Source of the DNA: Dialister histaminiformans
GTDB lineage: Bacteria > Bacillota > Negativicutes > Veillonellales > Dialisteraceae
Assembly: GCF_900103425.1 (NCBI RefSeq)
Contig: NZ_FMXA01000010.1
Coordinates: 1 to 64,000, forward strand
Reading direction: 5' to 3'
Length of the DNA: 64,000 bases
Below, piece by piece: positions 37,042 to 48,775 of this stretch. Every line of letters begins with the position of its first letter. The stretch's first letter is position 1. Below the pieces are notes generated by a model. That model did no database searches, had not been told where the DNA came from, and was given only the letters and a program-made list of their open reading frames with translations. The translations under genes were made by a program, and so were the position numbers.

Positions 37042-38346
37042 TTACTTCTCGAACGACGGAGCAAGGAAACCATACAGTGTAAGTCCAAAAAAGAATACCA
37101 GGGCGGCTGCCATCATAGCATCGGCGCCGGCAGCATAACAGGCATACAGGGTGTACAGCGAACCCACAAAGGATGCAATCATAGGCAGACGGAGCTCCTC
37201 CCTGCTTCCATGACCAGCCTTTATCATAATCAGCTCCATAGCTGCCATGCAGAAAAAATAAGGCACTATATTGGTGATGACAGCCAGATTGGCCAGCACT
37301 TCAAACTGTTCATTCAGAGATGGACTGATAGTCATCAGCGAAAGACCGGTCTGAATCAATCCGGCAATCACCATACCAGCCACCGGTGCCTCATACCGGT
37401 TTACTGACGCAAAAACGGAAGGGTAGAATCCTTTCAGTGCTGCCGCACGATACATATTGCCTCCAGTAAACTGCCACCCAAGAAGAGACCCAAGACAGGC
37501 AATACACATCAGCGCCATAACCACTTTTCCTGCCAGTGGCCCGAACATATATGCAAAGGCCAGCCCGAAAGGCGCATTGCTCTCTGCTACTTGCGATGCT
37601 GGAAGCAGGCCAAAAATCACATTGGTAGAAAGAATATATATCACGGCGCTGCCCAGAGTACCCCCCAGTACAGCAATGGGCACATTGCGTTCTGGGTTTT
37701 CTACCGCATCCGCATTGACGCAGGCCGACTCCAGTCCCAGAAAAGCCCAGAGGGTCATGACCACAGACTGCAGAATGCCCTGGCTGAACGGAAGATTCTG
37801 TACATTCCAGTTCGCCACAAACAGAGCAGGAGAAAAGAAGAACCATCCAGCAGTAGCAATTATAAATACAGGGACCAGTACCCCAAGAATGGTAATTCCG
37901 CCAATCCGTCCGGTAATGTCAGCCCCTCTGAAATTAGGTACTGTCGTAAGCCAGATAACGCCTATGGTATAAAGACAGGTGGGGACCGCTCCCAGGGAAA
38001 TACCCAGGCAGGTCGCGCCATACCCTACCGCAGACAGAGCAATGGCCACGTTGGATACCAAAATGGATACTGTATAGACATAGCAGCACAGGAAATTACC
38101 TGCCGTGCCAAAAGCATATTCGGCATACCCGCTCATACCACCTGCTTTTCTGCTGTACATTCCGCATTTGGCAAATGCGTAAGCCAGACAGGTAGAACAA
38201 AAGGTGGTTATGATCCATGAAAGAATGGATATACCTCCCACCTGAGCCAGACTGGCCGGAAGGAGAATGATTCCTGCACCAATCATATTGACTGCCGTAA
38301 GAAGCATAAGTTCCCAGACACTCATTTTTGAATTCGTATCGCTCAT
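37042..38346 (-). CDS. APC-superfamily amino acid/polyamine antiporter (PotE/CadB-like)
   Basis: This 434-residue permease has about twelve membrane helices. The first helix region MIGAGIILLPASLAQVGG and the later LESACVNADAVENPERNVPIA are typical of the basic amino acid/polyamine antiporter group (PotE, CadB, AdiC). No decarboxylase gene is adjacent, so the substrate is unknown. I chose the ATG at 38346 with GAGGTG upstream; an earlier in-frame start would add 39 hydrophilic residues. The gene is monocistronic, ending 500 bp before the ATP synthase terminator's far side. Confidence 0.85.
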   Translation of the reverse strand: MSDTNSKMSVWELMLLTAVNMIGAGIILLPASLAQVGGISILSWIITTFCSTCLAYAFAKCGMYSRKAGGMSGYAEYAFGTAGNFLCCYVYTVSILVSNVAIALSAVGYGATCLGISLGAVPTCLYTIGVIWLTTVPNFRGADITGRIGGITILGVLVPVFIIATAGWFFFSPALFVANWNVQNLPFSQGILQSVVMTLWAFLGLESACVNADAVENPERNVPIAVLGGTLGSAVIYILSTNVIFGLLPASQVAESNAPFGLAFAYMFGPLAGKVVMALMCIACLGSLLGWQFTGGNMYRAAALKGFYPSVFASVNRYEAPVAGMVIAGLIQTGLSLMTISPSLNEQFEVLANLAVITNIVPYFFCMAAMELIMIKAGHGSREELRLPMIASFVGSLYTLYACYAAGADAMMAAALVFFFGLTLYGFLAPSFEK

Positions 38347-38501
38347 TTTGCACCTCAGGAAAAGGAATCTTACATCCGCTTTTCCGAATATGTCGCTATA
38401 TGGCTTATCTTGCCCATTATGTATACATACCAACCAATCGGGAAAACGGTAAATATATAACAAAAGATGTAACCTTTATACAATATATCAGATTTTCAGC
38501 G

Positions 38502-38551
38502 CACAAAAAAAGAGGGTATGAAAATGAATTCTCATTTTCATACCACTCTGT
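38502..38551 (-). terminator. ATP synthase operon terminator
   Basis: GGTATGAAAATGA/TCATTTTCATACC is a perfect 13-bp stem, extended by AGAG/CTCT, followed by an eight-T run on the minus strand just after atpC. Confidence 0.92.
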
Positions 38552-38555
38552 TTTA

Positions 38556-38975
38556 TTACAGTGACTTAGTTACTCTCAGACGAAGGAGTGCACGGTTCAA
38601 AGCCAGCTGCGCACGGTCGGTATCAATATCCGCAGATTTTGATGCCAGACGTTCTTCAGCACGCTTTTTTGCGGCCTGAGCACGAGCTACATCGATGTCT
38701 TCAGCCATTTCAACCTGTGGTGACACAATATTCACACGGTCATCGTTGATTTCAAGAAAACCATTAAATACTGCAATCTGCTTTTCCTTGCCGTCCTTTT
38801 TAACACGGACCGGAGCAATGGTAAGAGCAGCTACCAGAGGAAGGTGGCCTTTCATAACAGCAAATTCACCATCAATTGCACGGGCAACAACCATTTCCAC
38901 GCCGTCAGCTGTATATACAGCGCCGTCAGGGCTCATGATTTCCACATGCATTGGAGATGTCAGGGTGTCAGCCAT
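38556..38975 (-). CDS. atpC: ATP synthase epsilon subunit
   Basis: This 139-residue central-stalk subunit has an N-terminal beta-sandwich (MHVEIMSPDGAVYTADGVEMV) and a two-helix C-terminal part with RAQAAKKRAEERLA, which in this family can inhibit ATP hydrolysis. It is the last gene of the operon, 3 bp after atpD. Confidence 0.95.
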   Translation of the reverse strand: MADTLTSPMHVEIMSPDGAVYTADGVEMVVARAIDGEFAVMKGHLPLVAALTIAPVRVKKDGKEKQIAVFNGFLEINDDRVNIVSPQVEMAEDIDVARAQAAKKRAEERLASKSADIDTDRAQLALNRALLRLRVTKSL

Positions 38976-38978
38976 AGC

Positions 38979-41332
<2,354 letters not shown>

Positions 41333-41337
41333 TCAGA

Positions 41338-42870
41338 TCACCCCTGTACGTTTTCAGACTTTGCTGCCTTGTAGCGAGCCTTGAATTCTTCAATAGCCGC
41401 ACGCAGCTGTGCATCGATATCATCGGTCAGCTTCTTCTTTTCCAGAATAGCCTTGCCGATTTCCGGATGGGAATTACGCAGGAAAGCAATAAGCTGATCT
41501 TCGAAAGGTACAACTTCTTCTACTGCGATGTCATCCAGGTAGCCCTTAACGGCGGTGAAGATGGCTTCAATCTGTTCTTCAACCGGGAATGGGCTGTACT
41601 GTGGCTGCTTCAGAACTTCGGTCGTTCTTTCACCACGGTCAATCTGTGCCTTGGTTGCTGGATCGAGATCGGAACCAAACTGAGCAAATGCTGCCAGTTC
41701 GCGATACTGAGCCAGTTCCAGACGCAGCGTACCTGCTACCTGCTTCATGGCCTTGATCTGTGCGGAACCGCCTACACGGGATACGGACAGACCAACGTTG
41801 ATTGCCGGACGAATACCGGAATAGAACAGGTTGGTTTCCAGATAAATCTGACCGTCGGTAATGGAAATTACGTTGGTTGGAATATATGCACCTACGTCGC
41901 CTGCCAGGGTTTCGATGATTGGCAGTGCGGTGATGGAACCGCCGCCGAGTTCGTCAGAGAGACGGGCAGCACGTTCCAGCAGACGGGAGTGCAGATAGAA
42001 TACGTCGCCCGGGTAAGCTTCACGTCCCGGTGGGCGGCGGAGCAGCAGGGACATTGCACGGTATGCTACCGCATGCTTGGACAGATCATCATAAATGATG
42101 AGGACGTCCTTGCCCTGATGCATGAAGTATTCCGCAATGGATACACCAGAGTATGGTGCCAGATACTGCATTGGGGAACCTTCAGAAGCGCCGGCATGAA
42201 CGATGATGGAATAATCCATAGCGCCTGCCTGCTTCAGTCTTTCATATACGCGGACTACGTTAGAGTTCTTCTGTCCGATGGAGACATAAATACAGATAAC
42301 GTTTAAGCCCTTCTGGTTCAAAATGGTATCGATGGCAATAGCTGTCTTACCGGTACCACGGTCACCGATGATTAATTCACGCTGACCACGTCCGATTGGA
42401 ACCATTGCGTCGATAGCCTTAAGACCTGTCTGCAGCGGAACATTAACTGGCTGTCTGTCAGCAATGCCCGGTGCCTTAATTTCAATGTCGCGATAGGTAT
42501 CAGTCTTGATATCGCCCTTGCCGTCAATCGGCTGACCAAGGGAGTTAACAACACGGCCCAGAACTGCGTCGCCTACAGGAACCTGCATCAAGCGGCCTGT
42601 TCTCTTAACTGTGTCGCCTTCCTTAATTGTTTCTGCCTGACCAAGAAGAACTGCACCTACGTTGCTTTCTTCCAGGTTAAGCGCCATACCATAGACTCCG
42701 TGTGGCAATTCAAGCAATTCACCGGCCATGCAGTTTTCAAGGCCATAAATGTGAGCAATGCCATCGCCGACTTCGAGTACTGTACCTACTTCATCGACAT
42801 TGAGGTCTACTTTGTAGTTTTCAATCTGTTTCTTAATGACAGATGTGATTTCATCTGAACTGATCTTCAT
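41338..42870 (-). CDS. atpA: ATP synthase alpha subunit
   Basis: This 510-residue non-catalytic nucleotide-binding subunit has the P-loop [18 protein letters not shown], the segment [26 protein letters not shown] in parts, and the VGGSAQ motif with the catalytic arginine finger region. It lies 15 bp after atpH. Confidence 0.98.
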   Translation of the reverse strand: MKISSDEITSVIKKQIENYKVDLNVDEVGTVLEVGDGIAHIYGLENCMAGELLELPHGVYGMALNLEESNVGAVLLGQAETIKEGDTVKRTGRLMQVPVGDAVLGRVVNSLGQPIDGKGDIKTDTYRDIEIKAPGIADRQPVNVPLQTGLKAIDAMVPIGRGQRELIIGDRGTGKTAIAIDTILNQKGLNVICIYVSIGQKNSNVVRVYERLKQAGAMDYSIIVHAGASEGSPMQYLAPYSGVSIAEYFMHQGKDVLIIYDDLSKHAVAYRAMSLLLRRPPGREAYPGDVFYLHSRLLERAARLSDELGGGSITALPIIETLAGDVGAYIPTNVISITDGQIYLETNLFYSGIRPAINVGLSVSRVGGSAQIKAMKQVAGTLRLELAQYRELAAFAQFGSDLDPATKAQIDRGERTTEVLKQPQYSPFPVEEQIEAIFTAVKGYLDDIAVEEVVPFEDQLIAFLRNSHPEIGKAILEKKKLTDDIDAQLRAAIEEFKARYKAAKSENVQG

Positions 42871-42885
42871 ATCCTATAAGTCACC

Positions 42886-43431
42886 TCAACCTCTTTGCAT
42901 CATTTTCGCTTTCAGCGTGCTAAGCTGACGGGCTACAGAACCATCGATAAGACGGTCCCCTACCTTTACGGTAAAGCCACCGAGCAGCGCTGAATCCACT
43001 TCCTGCCGCATGATAATCTTCTTCCCGGTAATTTCTTCCAGCTTTGCACGGAGTGCATCGGCCTGTTTACCGGTAAGAGGAGCCGCACTGGTAACCAGAG
43101 CTTCCTCCACACCCAGCCCTTCATGGGCAAGGGATGTGTAGACATCAATCATGGATTCAAGGATAGATGCTCTATCCTTGTCGATTACGACGTAGCAGAA
43201 CTGCAGCACAATCGGCTGTACCTTATCTGCGAATATTTTCTTAATTGTATCTTTCTTAATTTCCTTGGACAGGAGCGGATGGCTCAGCAGCTTTTTAAGG
43301 TCTGCATTTTCACTGATTGCAGAAGCGATCAGTTTGAGATCCTTTTCCGTCTGTTCCAGGGTATGCTGTTCTACAGCAATTTCATAGATAGCTCGTCCAT
43401 ACTTTTTTGCAAGGATTACGGTCTTATCCAT
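42886..43431 (-). CDS. atpH: ATP synthase delta subunit
   Basis: This 181-residue peripheral-stalk subunit joins F1 to the b subunits. The opening AKKYGRAIYEIAVEQ and the C-terminal motif VGDRLIDGSVARQLSTLK are typical. It is separated from atpF by 2 bp. Confidence 0.95.
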   Translation of the reverse strand: MDKTVILAKKYGRAIYEIAVEQHTLEQTEKDLKLIASAISENADLKKLLSHPLLSKEIKKDTIKKIFADKVQPIVLQFCYVVIDKDRASILESMIDVYTSLAHEGLGVEEALVTSAAPLTGKQADALRAKLEEITGKKIIMRQEVDSALLGGFTVKVGDRLIDGSVARQLSTLKAKMMQRG

Positions 43432-43433
43432 GA

Positions 43434-43928
43434 TTATTTACCTGCTTTTTGAGCATCCAGCTTAGCGATGCTCTCATTGATTAACCGGTCATTGATGTCC
43501 GGTGTCATATTGGTGCTGATAATCTTCGCTGCGATATCACAGGAAATAGCGGCGAACTGGGACTTAAGATCATCAAGAGCATCCTTGCGTTCTCTCTCGA
43601 TTTGCTTAGTAGCAGCTTCCTTTTCCTTTTCAATAGCTTCATGCGCAGCCTGAATCTGGGCCTGAGCCTGTACTTCAGCTTCCTTTACCGCTTTGCTGAC
43701 AATTTCATTAGCCTTAACCTGTGCTTCGCTCAGCTGAGCTTCATAGGATTCCTTCAGCTTAGCTGCATCATCACGGGATTTAGCGGCAGAATCCAGGTCA
43801 TTCTTAATGCGGTTTGCACGTTCATCAAGAATCTTGATAATCGGCTTGTAGCAGTAATGACCGAGAATAGCGCAAAGAATAATAAAGTTGAGGATCTGAA
43901 TCAGCAGTGTACCATTAAGTTCTACCAA
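43434..43928 (-). CDS. atpF: ATP synthase b subunit
   Basis: This 164-residue stator subunit has one N-terminal membrane helix (about 6-27) and a long charged coiled coil rich in Ala, Lys and Glu (about 35-130). It holds the F1 head against rotation. It lies about 40 bp after atpE. Confidence 0.95.
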   Translation of the reverse strand: MVELNGTLLIQILNFIILCAILGHYCYKPIIKILDERANRIKNDLDSAAKSRDDAAKLKESYEAQLSEAQVKANEIVSKAVKEAEVQAQAQIQAAHEAIEKEKEAATKQIERERKDALDDLKSQFAAISCDIAAKIISTNMTPDINDRLINESIAKLDAQKAGK

Positions 43929-43968
43929 TTAGCTCTCCTCCTTAGGCTAAAAATTATTAAACTCAGAA

Positions 43969-44220
43969 TTAGCCGAGGAATGGGTTAGCGAATACCAGTA
44001 CAATTGCGATAACGATAGCGATAATCGGAATAGATTCGACCATACCGATACCAACCAGCATGTTGGTGAACAGCTGGCCTGCCATTTCTGGCTGACGGGT
44101 GGTGCCATCGATAGCTGCCTTAGCTACCTTGGAGTCGTTGAATGCTGCTGCGATGGAAGCGATTGCTGCGATGATAGCAGATGCAATGAGAGAGTACTGA
44201 ATAACGATTGTCTGATCCAT
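43969..44220 (-). CDS. atpE: ATP synthase c subunit
   Basis: This 83-residue rotor-ring subunit forms a helical hairpin with the usual RQPE loop (42-45). The ion-binding acid in helix 2 is Glu62 (VESIPII), followed by Ser63. Helix 1 lacks the usual GxGxGxG repeat; it reads AAAFNDSKVAKAA instead. Anchoring on the RQP loop, Asp29 falls where Na+-type rings have Gln32. A pair of carboxylates is therefore likely at the ion site, as reported for the Fusobacterium nucleatum Na+ ring (Glu32/Glu65). Ion specificity is inferred only. An AGGAGGAATTT site precedes the ATG. Confidence 0.96.
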   Translation of the reverse strand: MDQTIVIQYSLIASAIIAAIASIAAAFNDSKVAKAAIDGTTRQPEMAGQLFTNMLVGIGMVESIPIIAIVIAIVLVFANPFLG

Positions 44221-44272
44221 GATTTAAATTCCTCCTGAGAATTCAATAAATAATTTCCGGTCTTACCGGTAC

Positions 44273-44325
44273 GATTCCGTTTGGTGGGACGGTGCCCAGT
44301 GATTCCGTTTGAATGGACGGTGCCA
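44273..44325. repeat. Near-identical direct repeats between atpB and atpE
   Basis: GATTCCGTTTG followed by GGACGGTGCC occurs at 44273-44298 and again at 44301-44325 with small differences; a partial third GGACGG follows at 44335. A CCGGT/ACCGG hairpin lies next to it (44258-44271). The 138-bp gap is unusually long inside this operon. Confidence 0.75.
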
Positions 44326-44358
44326 TGCTGTTTTGGACGGAAACAGCTCCCTTCGTCC

Positions 44359-45021
44359 TTATACGCTTTCCTTCATGTATACAGAAACGAGCGTAGTAAA
44401 GATATAGGCCTGGATTACACCAACGAATAAGCTGAACGCAATCCATACGATAGGTACCAGCCACGGTGCCAAATTGTTAAGAACTTCCAGCAGAATTTCG
44501 CCGGCCAGAATATTACCAAATAGACGCATTGCCAAAGTAATTGGCTTGCTGATTTCTTCGATAAGATTCAGGAATACAAATGGGGCGATTGGTTGAAAGA
44601 AGTGTTTAATCCAATGACCGAAGCCCTTGTTCTTAATGTAGTAGAAATGAATAAGCAGGGATGAAGCTATCGCGAGTCCCAATGTCGTATTCAAATCATT
44701 AGTCGGAGATGCTGTCAGATGTTCTGTCGGCAGAAGACCGATCTGGTTGGCTGTCAGGATAAACATGAACAGTGTAAGCAGAACGGTAGATACCTTGCGG
44801 TAATTCTTACCCACATTCGCACGGAACTGGCCGAATAAAAATTCAAATACCATTTCCACCACATTCTGAACTCCCGATGGAACCATTGCACGGCCCCGGG
44901 TTGCAGCGAACACGATTAAGAAAACTATAAGAGCACTAAGCCATGTAGTAAAAATCGTATCCCAGTTTACAGACATTCCAAACAACATTGAAACAACGTG
45001 TGTACCTGTGTGAAGATGCAT
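44359..45021 (-). CDS. atpB: ATP synthase a subunit
   Basis: This 220-residue membrane stator contains the essential Arg in ISKPITLAMRLFGNILAGE, and the C-terminal helices IPIVWIAFSLFVGVIQAYIFTTL. Together with the c ring it forms the ion half-channels. The gene follows the atpI-like gene by about 40 bp, with a GGGGGTGAG-type site upstream. Confidence 0.95.
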   Translation of the reverse strand: MHLHTGTHVVSMLFGMSVNWDTIFTTWLSALIVFLIVFAATRGRAMVPSGVQNVVEMVFEFLFGQFRANVGKNYRKVSTVLLTLFMFILTANQIGLLPTEHLTASPTNDLNTTLGLAIASSLLIHFYYIKNKGFGHWIKHFFQPIAPFVFLNLIEEISKPITLAMRLFGNILAGEILLEVLNNLAPWLVPIVWIAFSLFVGVIQAYIFTTLVSVYMKESV

Positions 45022-45063
45022 AGTCTCACCCCCTCTCCCTTACTCTGGCAATACAAGAAACCA

Positions 45064-45444
45064 CTATTCCTTAATTAATTTGACTACTCTGTCCACAAGG
45101 GTCATAAGCGTCAAAGTAAGTAAGCCAACGAGATATCCAAAAATGTTAAGCGGCGTAAATACCACAGCTACACAGGTAAGGATTTGCAGCACCAGACGGC
45201 ACATGGCAAACAGAGACAGTCTCTGGCTGATGAAAACCGGGTCCTTCTCCTGCCTTTCCCACTGCTGTTCTTTAGCCAAAAGAAAAGAGAGAAAAAGAAT
45301 CTGAAATAATCCGCCTGCCACTACTCCAGCGCCTACCTGCCAGTTCCAGTACATAGTACCGGCCATGGCAAATATCCCTGCTGCAATGGCAGTCTGTCTG
45401 ATCATACGTCTGGCAAATCTGGCAAATGTCTGATCATATTTCAT
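45064..45444 (-). CDS. atpI: ATP synthase subunit I-like protein
   Basis: This 126-residue protein has four hydrophobic helices, typical of ATP synthase protein I, which helps c-ring assembly. Its place between atpZ and atpB supports the call. The ATG at 45444 has GGAGAG upstream, contained in the last codons of the preceding gene. Confidence 0.8.
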   Translation of the reverse strand: MKYDQTFARFARRMIRQTAIAAGIFAMAGTMYWNWQVGAGVVAGGLFQILFLSFLLAKEQQWERQEKDPVFISQRLSLFAMCRLVLQILTCVAVVFTPLNIFGYLVGLLTLTLMTLVDRVVKLIKE

Positions 45445-45449
45445 GAAAC

Positions 45450-45674
45450 TTATCTCTCCAACATTTTTCGAATTACTGACCAAAGTCCTGCTGCACCACC
45501 CATAACTGACATAATCATCAGTCCATAAGGGGAACAGCCTGCATACTCATCAATCTTGAGCCCACAATACACACCTACGCCTATACAGGTCAGTAGTGTC
45601 ATCCCTGCTCCGGATGCTACCGCAATCCGATGAAGAGGATTAAAATCGTCGGGCTTCTTTTCCGTCCCTTTCAT
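45450..45674 (-). CDS. atpZ: AtpZ-like ATP synthase accessory protein
   Basis: This 74-residue protein has two membrane helices (about 17-38 and 48-67) and a short hydrophilic start, as in the AtpZ/AtpI group of F-ATPase assembly factors found at the head of atp operons. It begins the operon. A palindromic ACACGT/ACGTGT pair (45715-45732) lies in the 92-bp upstream region and might mark an operator. Confidence 0.75.
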   Translation of the reverse strand: MKGTEKKPDDFNPLHRIAVASGAGMTLLTCIGVGVYCGLKIDEYAGCSPYGLMIMSVMGGAAGLWSVIRKMLER

Positions 45675-45766
45675 TTTATCCGTCTCCTGCCTGAGAATCT
45701 ACCACTTTTTGTATACACGTTAAAAGACGTGTTAAAACATACAGACATATTGTAACATAAAGTCTG

Positions 45767-46909
45767 CTATCTTGCTATAAAAACAGAAGGTTTCTTTTCA
45801 GAAATTCCATAAAAATACAAAATAGCCTGTACAATGCGTTCCGACGTATGTCCGTCACCATATGGATTTATGGATTCAGCCATTTCCTTATATGCCTTTT
45901 CATCGGTAAGCAGCTTATACGCTGTATTATACACCTTATCTTCATCGGTTCCTACCAGTTTCACTGTCCCGGAGGCTACCGCTTCCGGACGTTCTGTCGT
46001 ATCACGGAGAACCAGGACCGGCTTACCAAGACTCGGAGCCTCTTCCTGAATTCCGCCGGAATCGGTAAGGATGATGGCAGAACGGGCCATCAGGTTTGTG
46101 AATGGTTCGTATTCCATGGGGTCTACCAGATGAATACCCGGGACGCCATCAAGTACTTCCTTCACTGCCTGTCGTACAAGCGGATTTCTGTGAACCGGGA
46201 ATACTACTTCCGTATCCGGTACCGTTTCTACCAGCCGGCGAAGGGCCCGATATACATTGCGCATTGGTTCACCCAGGTTTTCACGGCGGTGCGTGGTTAC
46301 CAGGATGATGCGTTTATGTTCTTCAATGTCCTGAAGTTCTTTATCTTCAAACACATAATCCTTCTTCACCGTAGCCAGCAGGGCATCAATAACCGAATTG
46401 CCTACTGTGAAAATATGATCATCCTTCTGATTTTCCTTCAGCAGATTCTGTCTTGCTGTTTCGGTAGGAGCAAAGTGAAGGGTTGTCAACACGGAAGTCA
46501 GACGACGGTTAGCTTCTTCCGGGAACGGGGAGTACATGTTTCCGGTTCGGAGCCCTGCTTCCACATGACCTACATCAATCTGCTGATAGAACGCAGCCAG
46601 TGTGGCAGAGAATGTGGTTGTCGTATCTCCGTGGACAAGTACCAGATCTGGCTTTTCCTTTTCCAGCACTTCCTTGAGTCCCAGCAATACACGATCCGTA
46701 ATATCATACAGGGACTGTCCCTGCTTCATAATATCCAGATCATAATCCACCGGAAGCTGGAATAAATCCACCACCTGATCCAGCATTTCTCTGTGCTGCG
46801 CAGTAAGACATACCTTTGTTTCAATTTCCGGATGCTTCAGTAATTCTCTGACTACCGGAGCCATCTTGATCGCTTCGGGACGGGTCCCGAAAATTGCCAT
46901 AACTTTCAC
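45767..46909 (-). CDS. wecB: UDP-N-acetylglucosamine 2-epimerase
   Basis: This 380-residue enzyme interconverts UDP-GlcNAc and UDP-ManNAc. The start VMAIFGTRPEAIKMAPVV and the C-terminal LTDSGGIQEEAPSLGKPVLVLRDTTERPE are diagnostic in parts; the intervening HVEAGLRTGNMYSPFPEE segment is also typical. I chose a GTG at 46909 because AAGGTGG lies 5 nt ahead. It is 20 bp downstream of wecA, so both probably serve envelope polysaccharide synthesis. Confidence 0.95.
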   Translation of the reverse strand: MKVMAIFGTRPEAIKMAPVVRELLKHPEIETKVCLTAQHREMLDQVVDLFQLPVDYDLDIMKQGQSLYDITDRVLLGLKEVLEKEKPDLVLVHGDTTTTFSATLAAFYQQIDVGHVEAGLRTGNMYSPFPEEANRRLTSVLTTLHFAPTETARQNLLKENQKDDHIFTVGNSVIDALLATVKKDYVFEDKELQDIEEHKRIILVTTHRRENLGEPMRNVYRALRRLVETVPDTEVVFPVHRNPLVRQAVKEVLDGVPGIHLVDPMEYEPFTNLMARSAIILTDSGGIQEEAPSLGKPVLVLRDTTERPEAVASGTVKLVGTDEDKVYNTAYKLLTDEKAYKEMAESINPYGDGHTSERIVQAILYFYGISEKKPSVFIAR

Positions 46910-46929
46910 AATATCCACCTTCCGTTGTG

Positions 46930-48000
46930 TTATTTATCCACATGGCCATTCAGCCCATGTTCTTCTTTTGGATTGGCCGTTGCCATATTTTCCTTAAGCA
47001 CTCCCAGTTTCTTTGCCCAGAGGAGGAATACCGCCAGGGCAACCCCCACAATAGCTATTCCTACATATGGCTTGAGGTGAATTACCAGAAGGGCTACGCA
47101 GGAGAAAAATGCTGTCAGTGCATACATCACCAGCACCACATGTTTCTGATCCAGTCCCTGTGCCAGCAGACGATGATGCAGATGACTTTTATCCGGTGCA
47201 AAAATTGGAATACCGCTCAGTTTTCTTCGGACAATAGCCATAAGCGTATCCATAATCGGCACCGTAAGGGCAATAAGGGGAACAAACAGCACGGCGGCCG
47301 CCGCTGTCTTCATAGCCCCCAGTACGGACACCACAGCAATGATATATCCGAGAAACATAGATCCTGTGTCCCCCATGAAAATCTTTGCCGGGTTGAAATT
47401 GTACTGAAGAAATGCCAGGGCACTTCCCGCCATGGCCACCATACATGCTGCCGATTCCCACTGTCCCATCTGAAAGGCCAGCATGGCGATGGCTACCGAA
47501 GCAATGGCCGCCACCCCGGCCGCCAGACCATCCAGTCCATCAATAAGATTTACCGTATTGATAAACCCGATAATCCAGAAAATGGTAAGTGGAATAGAAA
47601 TCAATGCCGGCAGATAGATAAGTCCCGCCATGGGAAGAACCAGCCAGTCAATATGGATTCCAAACCCGATAACCACAATCGCTGCAGAAAAAATCTGTCC
47701 CAGCAGTTTCACCTTGGCAGGAAGGGAATATACATCATCCACCACCCCTACAAGAACCAGCACAGTGGCCCCAAGCATAATCCCCACCATTTCAAAGGAA
47801 ATGCCGACAGTACACAGTATAGATACCATAAAGCCGGCATAAATAGCCAGGCCGCCCAGTCTCGGTATGAGCCCATGATGTACCTTGCGGGCATTTGGTT
47901 TATCAACGGCGCCTATTTTCAGCGCAAATCGTTTAACTGCCGGTGTCAGCAGAAAGGTTACGACCAGTGCCGTCAAAAACGTGTACGCATACGCGAACAA
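46930..48000 (-). CDS. wecA: Undecaprenyl-phosphate GlcNAc-1-phosphate transferase
   Basis: This 356-residue multispanning membrane enzyme of the MraY/WecA/TagO family transfers a sugar-1-phosphate to undecaprenyl phosphate, the first step of O-antigen, teichoic-acid-like or other surface glycan synthesis. Motifs are RLGG near the start, GVVDDVYSLPAKVK, NLIDGLDGLAAG, FMGDTGSMFLG and HLHHRL. The best start is TTG at 48000 with AGGAGG 7 nt upstream; an in-frame TTG at 48024 lacks a site. Confidence 0.92.
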   Translation of the reverse strand: MFAYAYTFLTALVVTFLLTPAVKRFALKIGAVDKPNARKVHHGLIPRLGGLAIYAGFMVSILCTVGISFEMVGIMLGATVLVLVGVVDDVYSLPAKVKLLGQIFSAAIVVIGFGIHIDWLVLPMAGLIYLPALISIPLTIFWIIGFINTVNLIDGLDGLAAGVAAIASVAIAMLAFQMGQWESAACMVAMAGSALAFLQYNFNPAKIFMGDTGSMFLGYIIAVVSVLGAMKTAAAAVLFVPLIALTVPIMDTLMAIVRRKLSGIPIFAPDKSHLHHRLLAQGLDQKHVVLVMYALTAFFSCVALLVIHLKPYVGIAIVGVALAVFLLWAKKLGVLKENMATANPKEEHGLNGHVDK

Positions 48001-48080
48001 CGGACCACCTCCTAAAAAAGACAATACCTTACGCTCATTGTATCACACAAGACCAGCAAAGGAAACGAGGGGAAAGGGGG

Positions 48081-48138
48081 GACAGTAAAAGACAGGAATG
48101 ACGAGAAGATTTTCCTGTCATTCCTGTCTTTTACTGTC
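48081..48138 (-). terminator. Perfect 22-bp inverted repeat, terminator
   Basis: Arms at 48081-48102 and 48117-48138 are perfectly complementary around a 14-nt loop. The hairpin ends the upstream flavin-reductase-like transcript before wecA begins. GAGCCGAAAGC and ATGAGCTCTGTTCAT beside it (about 48140-48176) resemble the dispersed REP-like element of this region. Confidence 0.75.
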
Positions 48139-48187
48139 TCGAGCCGAAAGCTTGCGGTCCATGAGCTCTGTTCATGATTATCTTTCT

Positions 48188-48700
48188 TTATTTCTTTTTA
48201 TACACAGTGAGGATTTCGCCGATGAACAGATTATGGTCGTTGCCTTCATCTTTGCCGCTGTACCATTCTTCGTAAATAACATCATCCTTGAAATCCCGTC
48301 TGTCCATGCGGGCATTATAGAGCTTTCTCATGACAAACACATATTCCGCTTCCTGAATGCCCACCGCCGGCCCAAAGGATATGGGATGCAGATCGGTCTT
48401 TGCGTATTTATTCCCATCCCGGCCAGAATGGGAACCCAGGTATCCCATTTCCGATTTATAGGTTTCCGGAAGAATGGATAGTGTGAAATATTCATCTTTA
48501 TTCATGAAGTCCAGAGTATAGCGGCTGTTTCTCACGTAGACTGTCGCTGCCGGACGTCCCCACATGATACCCATTCCGCCCCACGAAACGATCATGGAAT
48601 TACAATCATCAGGATCGCCTGCCGTGAGCACCATCCAGTTTTTTATCATGTTGAAAATATTTACATTCAGCTTTTCCGGTTTTACTTCAATAAAAGCCAT
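48188..48700 (-). CDS. Flavin reductase-like domain protein
   Basis: This 170-residue protein has the split-barrel FMN-binding fold of flavin reductases. The segment WMVLTAGDPDDCNSMIVSWGG is the typical FMN-binding strand-turn, followed by WGRPAATVYVRNSRYT. It may reduce flavins or act as a small FMN oxidoreductase. The partner and substrate are unknown. GGAGGG lies ahead of the ATG. Confidence 0.88.
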   Translation of the reverse strand: MAFIEVKPEKLNVNIFNMIKNWMVLTAGDPDDCNSMIVSWGGMGIMWGRPAATVYVRNSRYTLDFMNKDEYFTLSILPETYKSEMGYLGSHSGRDGNKYAKTDLHPISFGPAVGIQEAEYVFVMRKLYNARMDRRDFKDDVIYEEWYSGKDEGNDHNLFIGEILTVYKKK

Positions 48701-48775
48701 AATAAGCCCTCCTCTGCCACTTTTTCTTTCATTATATCATGCATTTTTCATATCCTGATCTGCCAGAAAAAGGTT

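Noticed and set aside
46927-48015. Plus-strand frame of about 360 codons opposite wecA
   Set aside because: His/Gln-rich low-complexity product typical of the reverse of a membrane-protein gene; no ribosome binding site.
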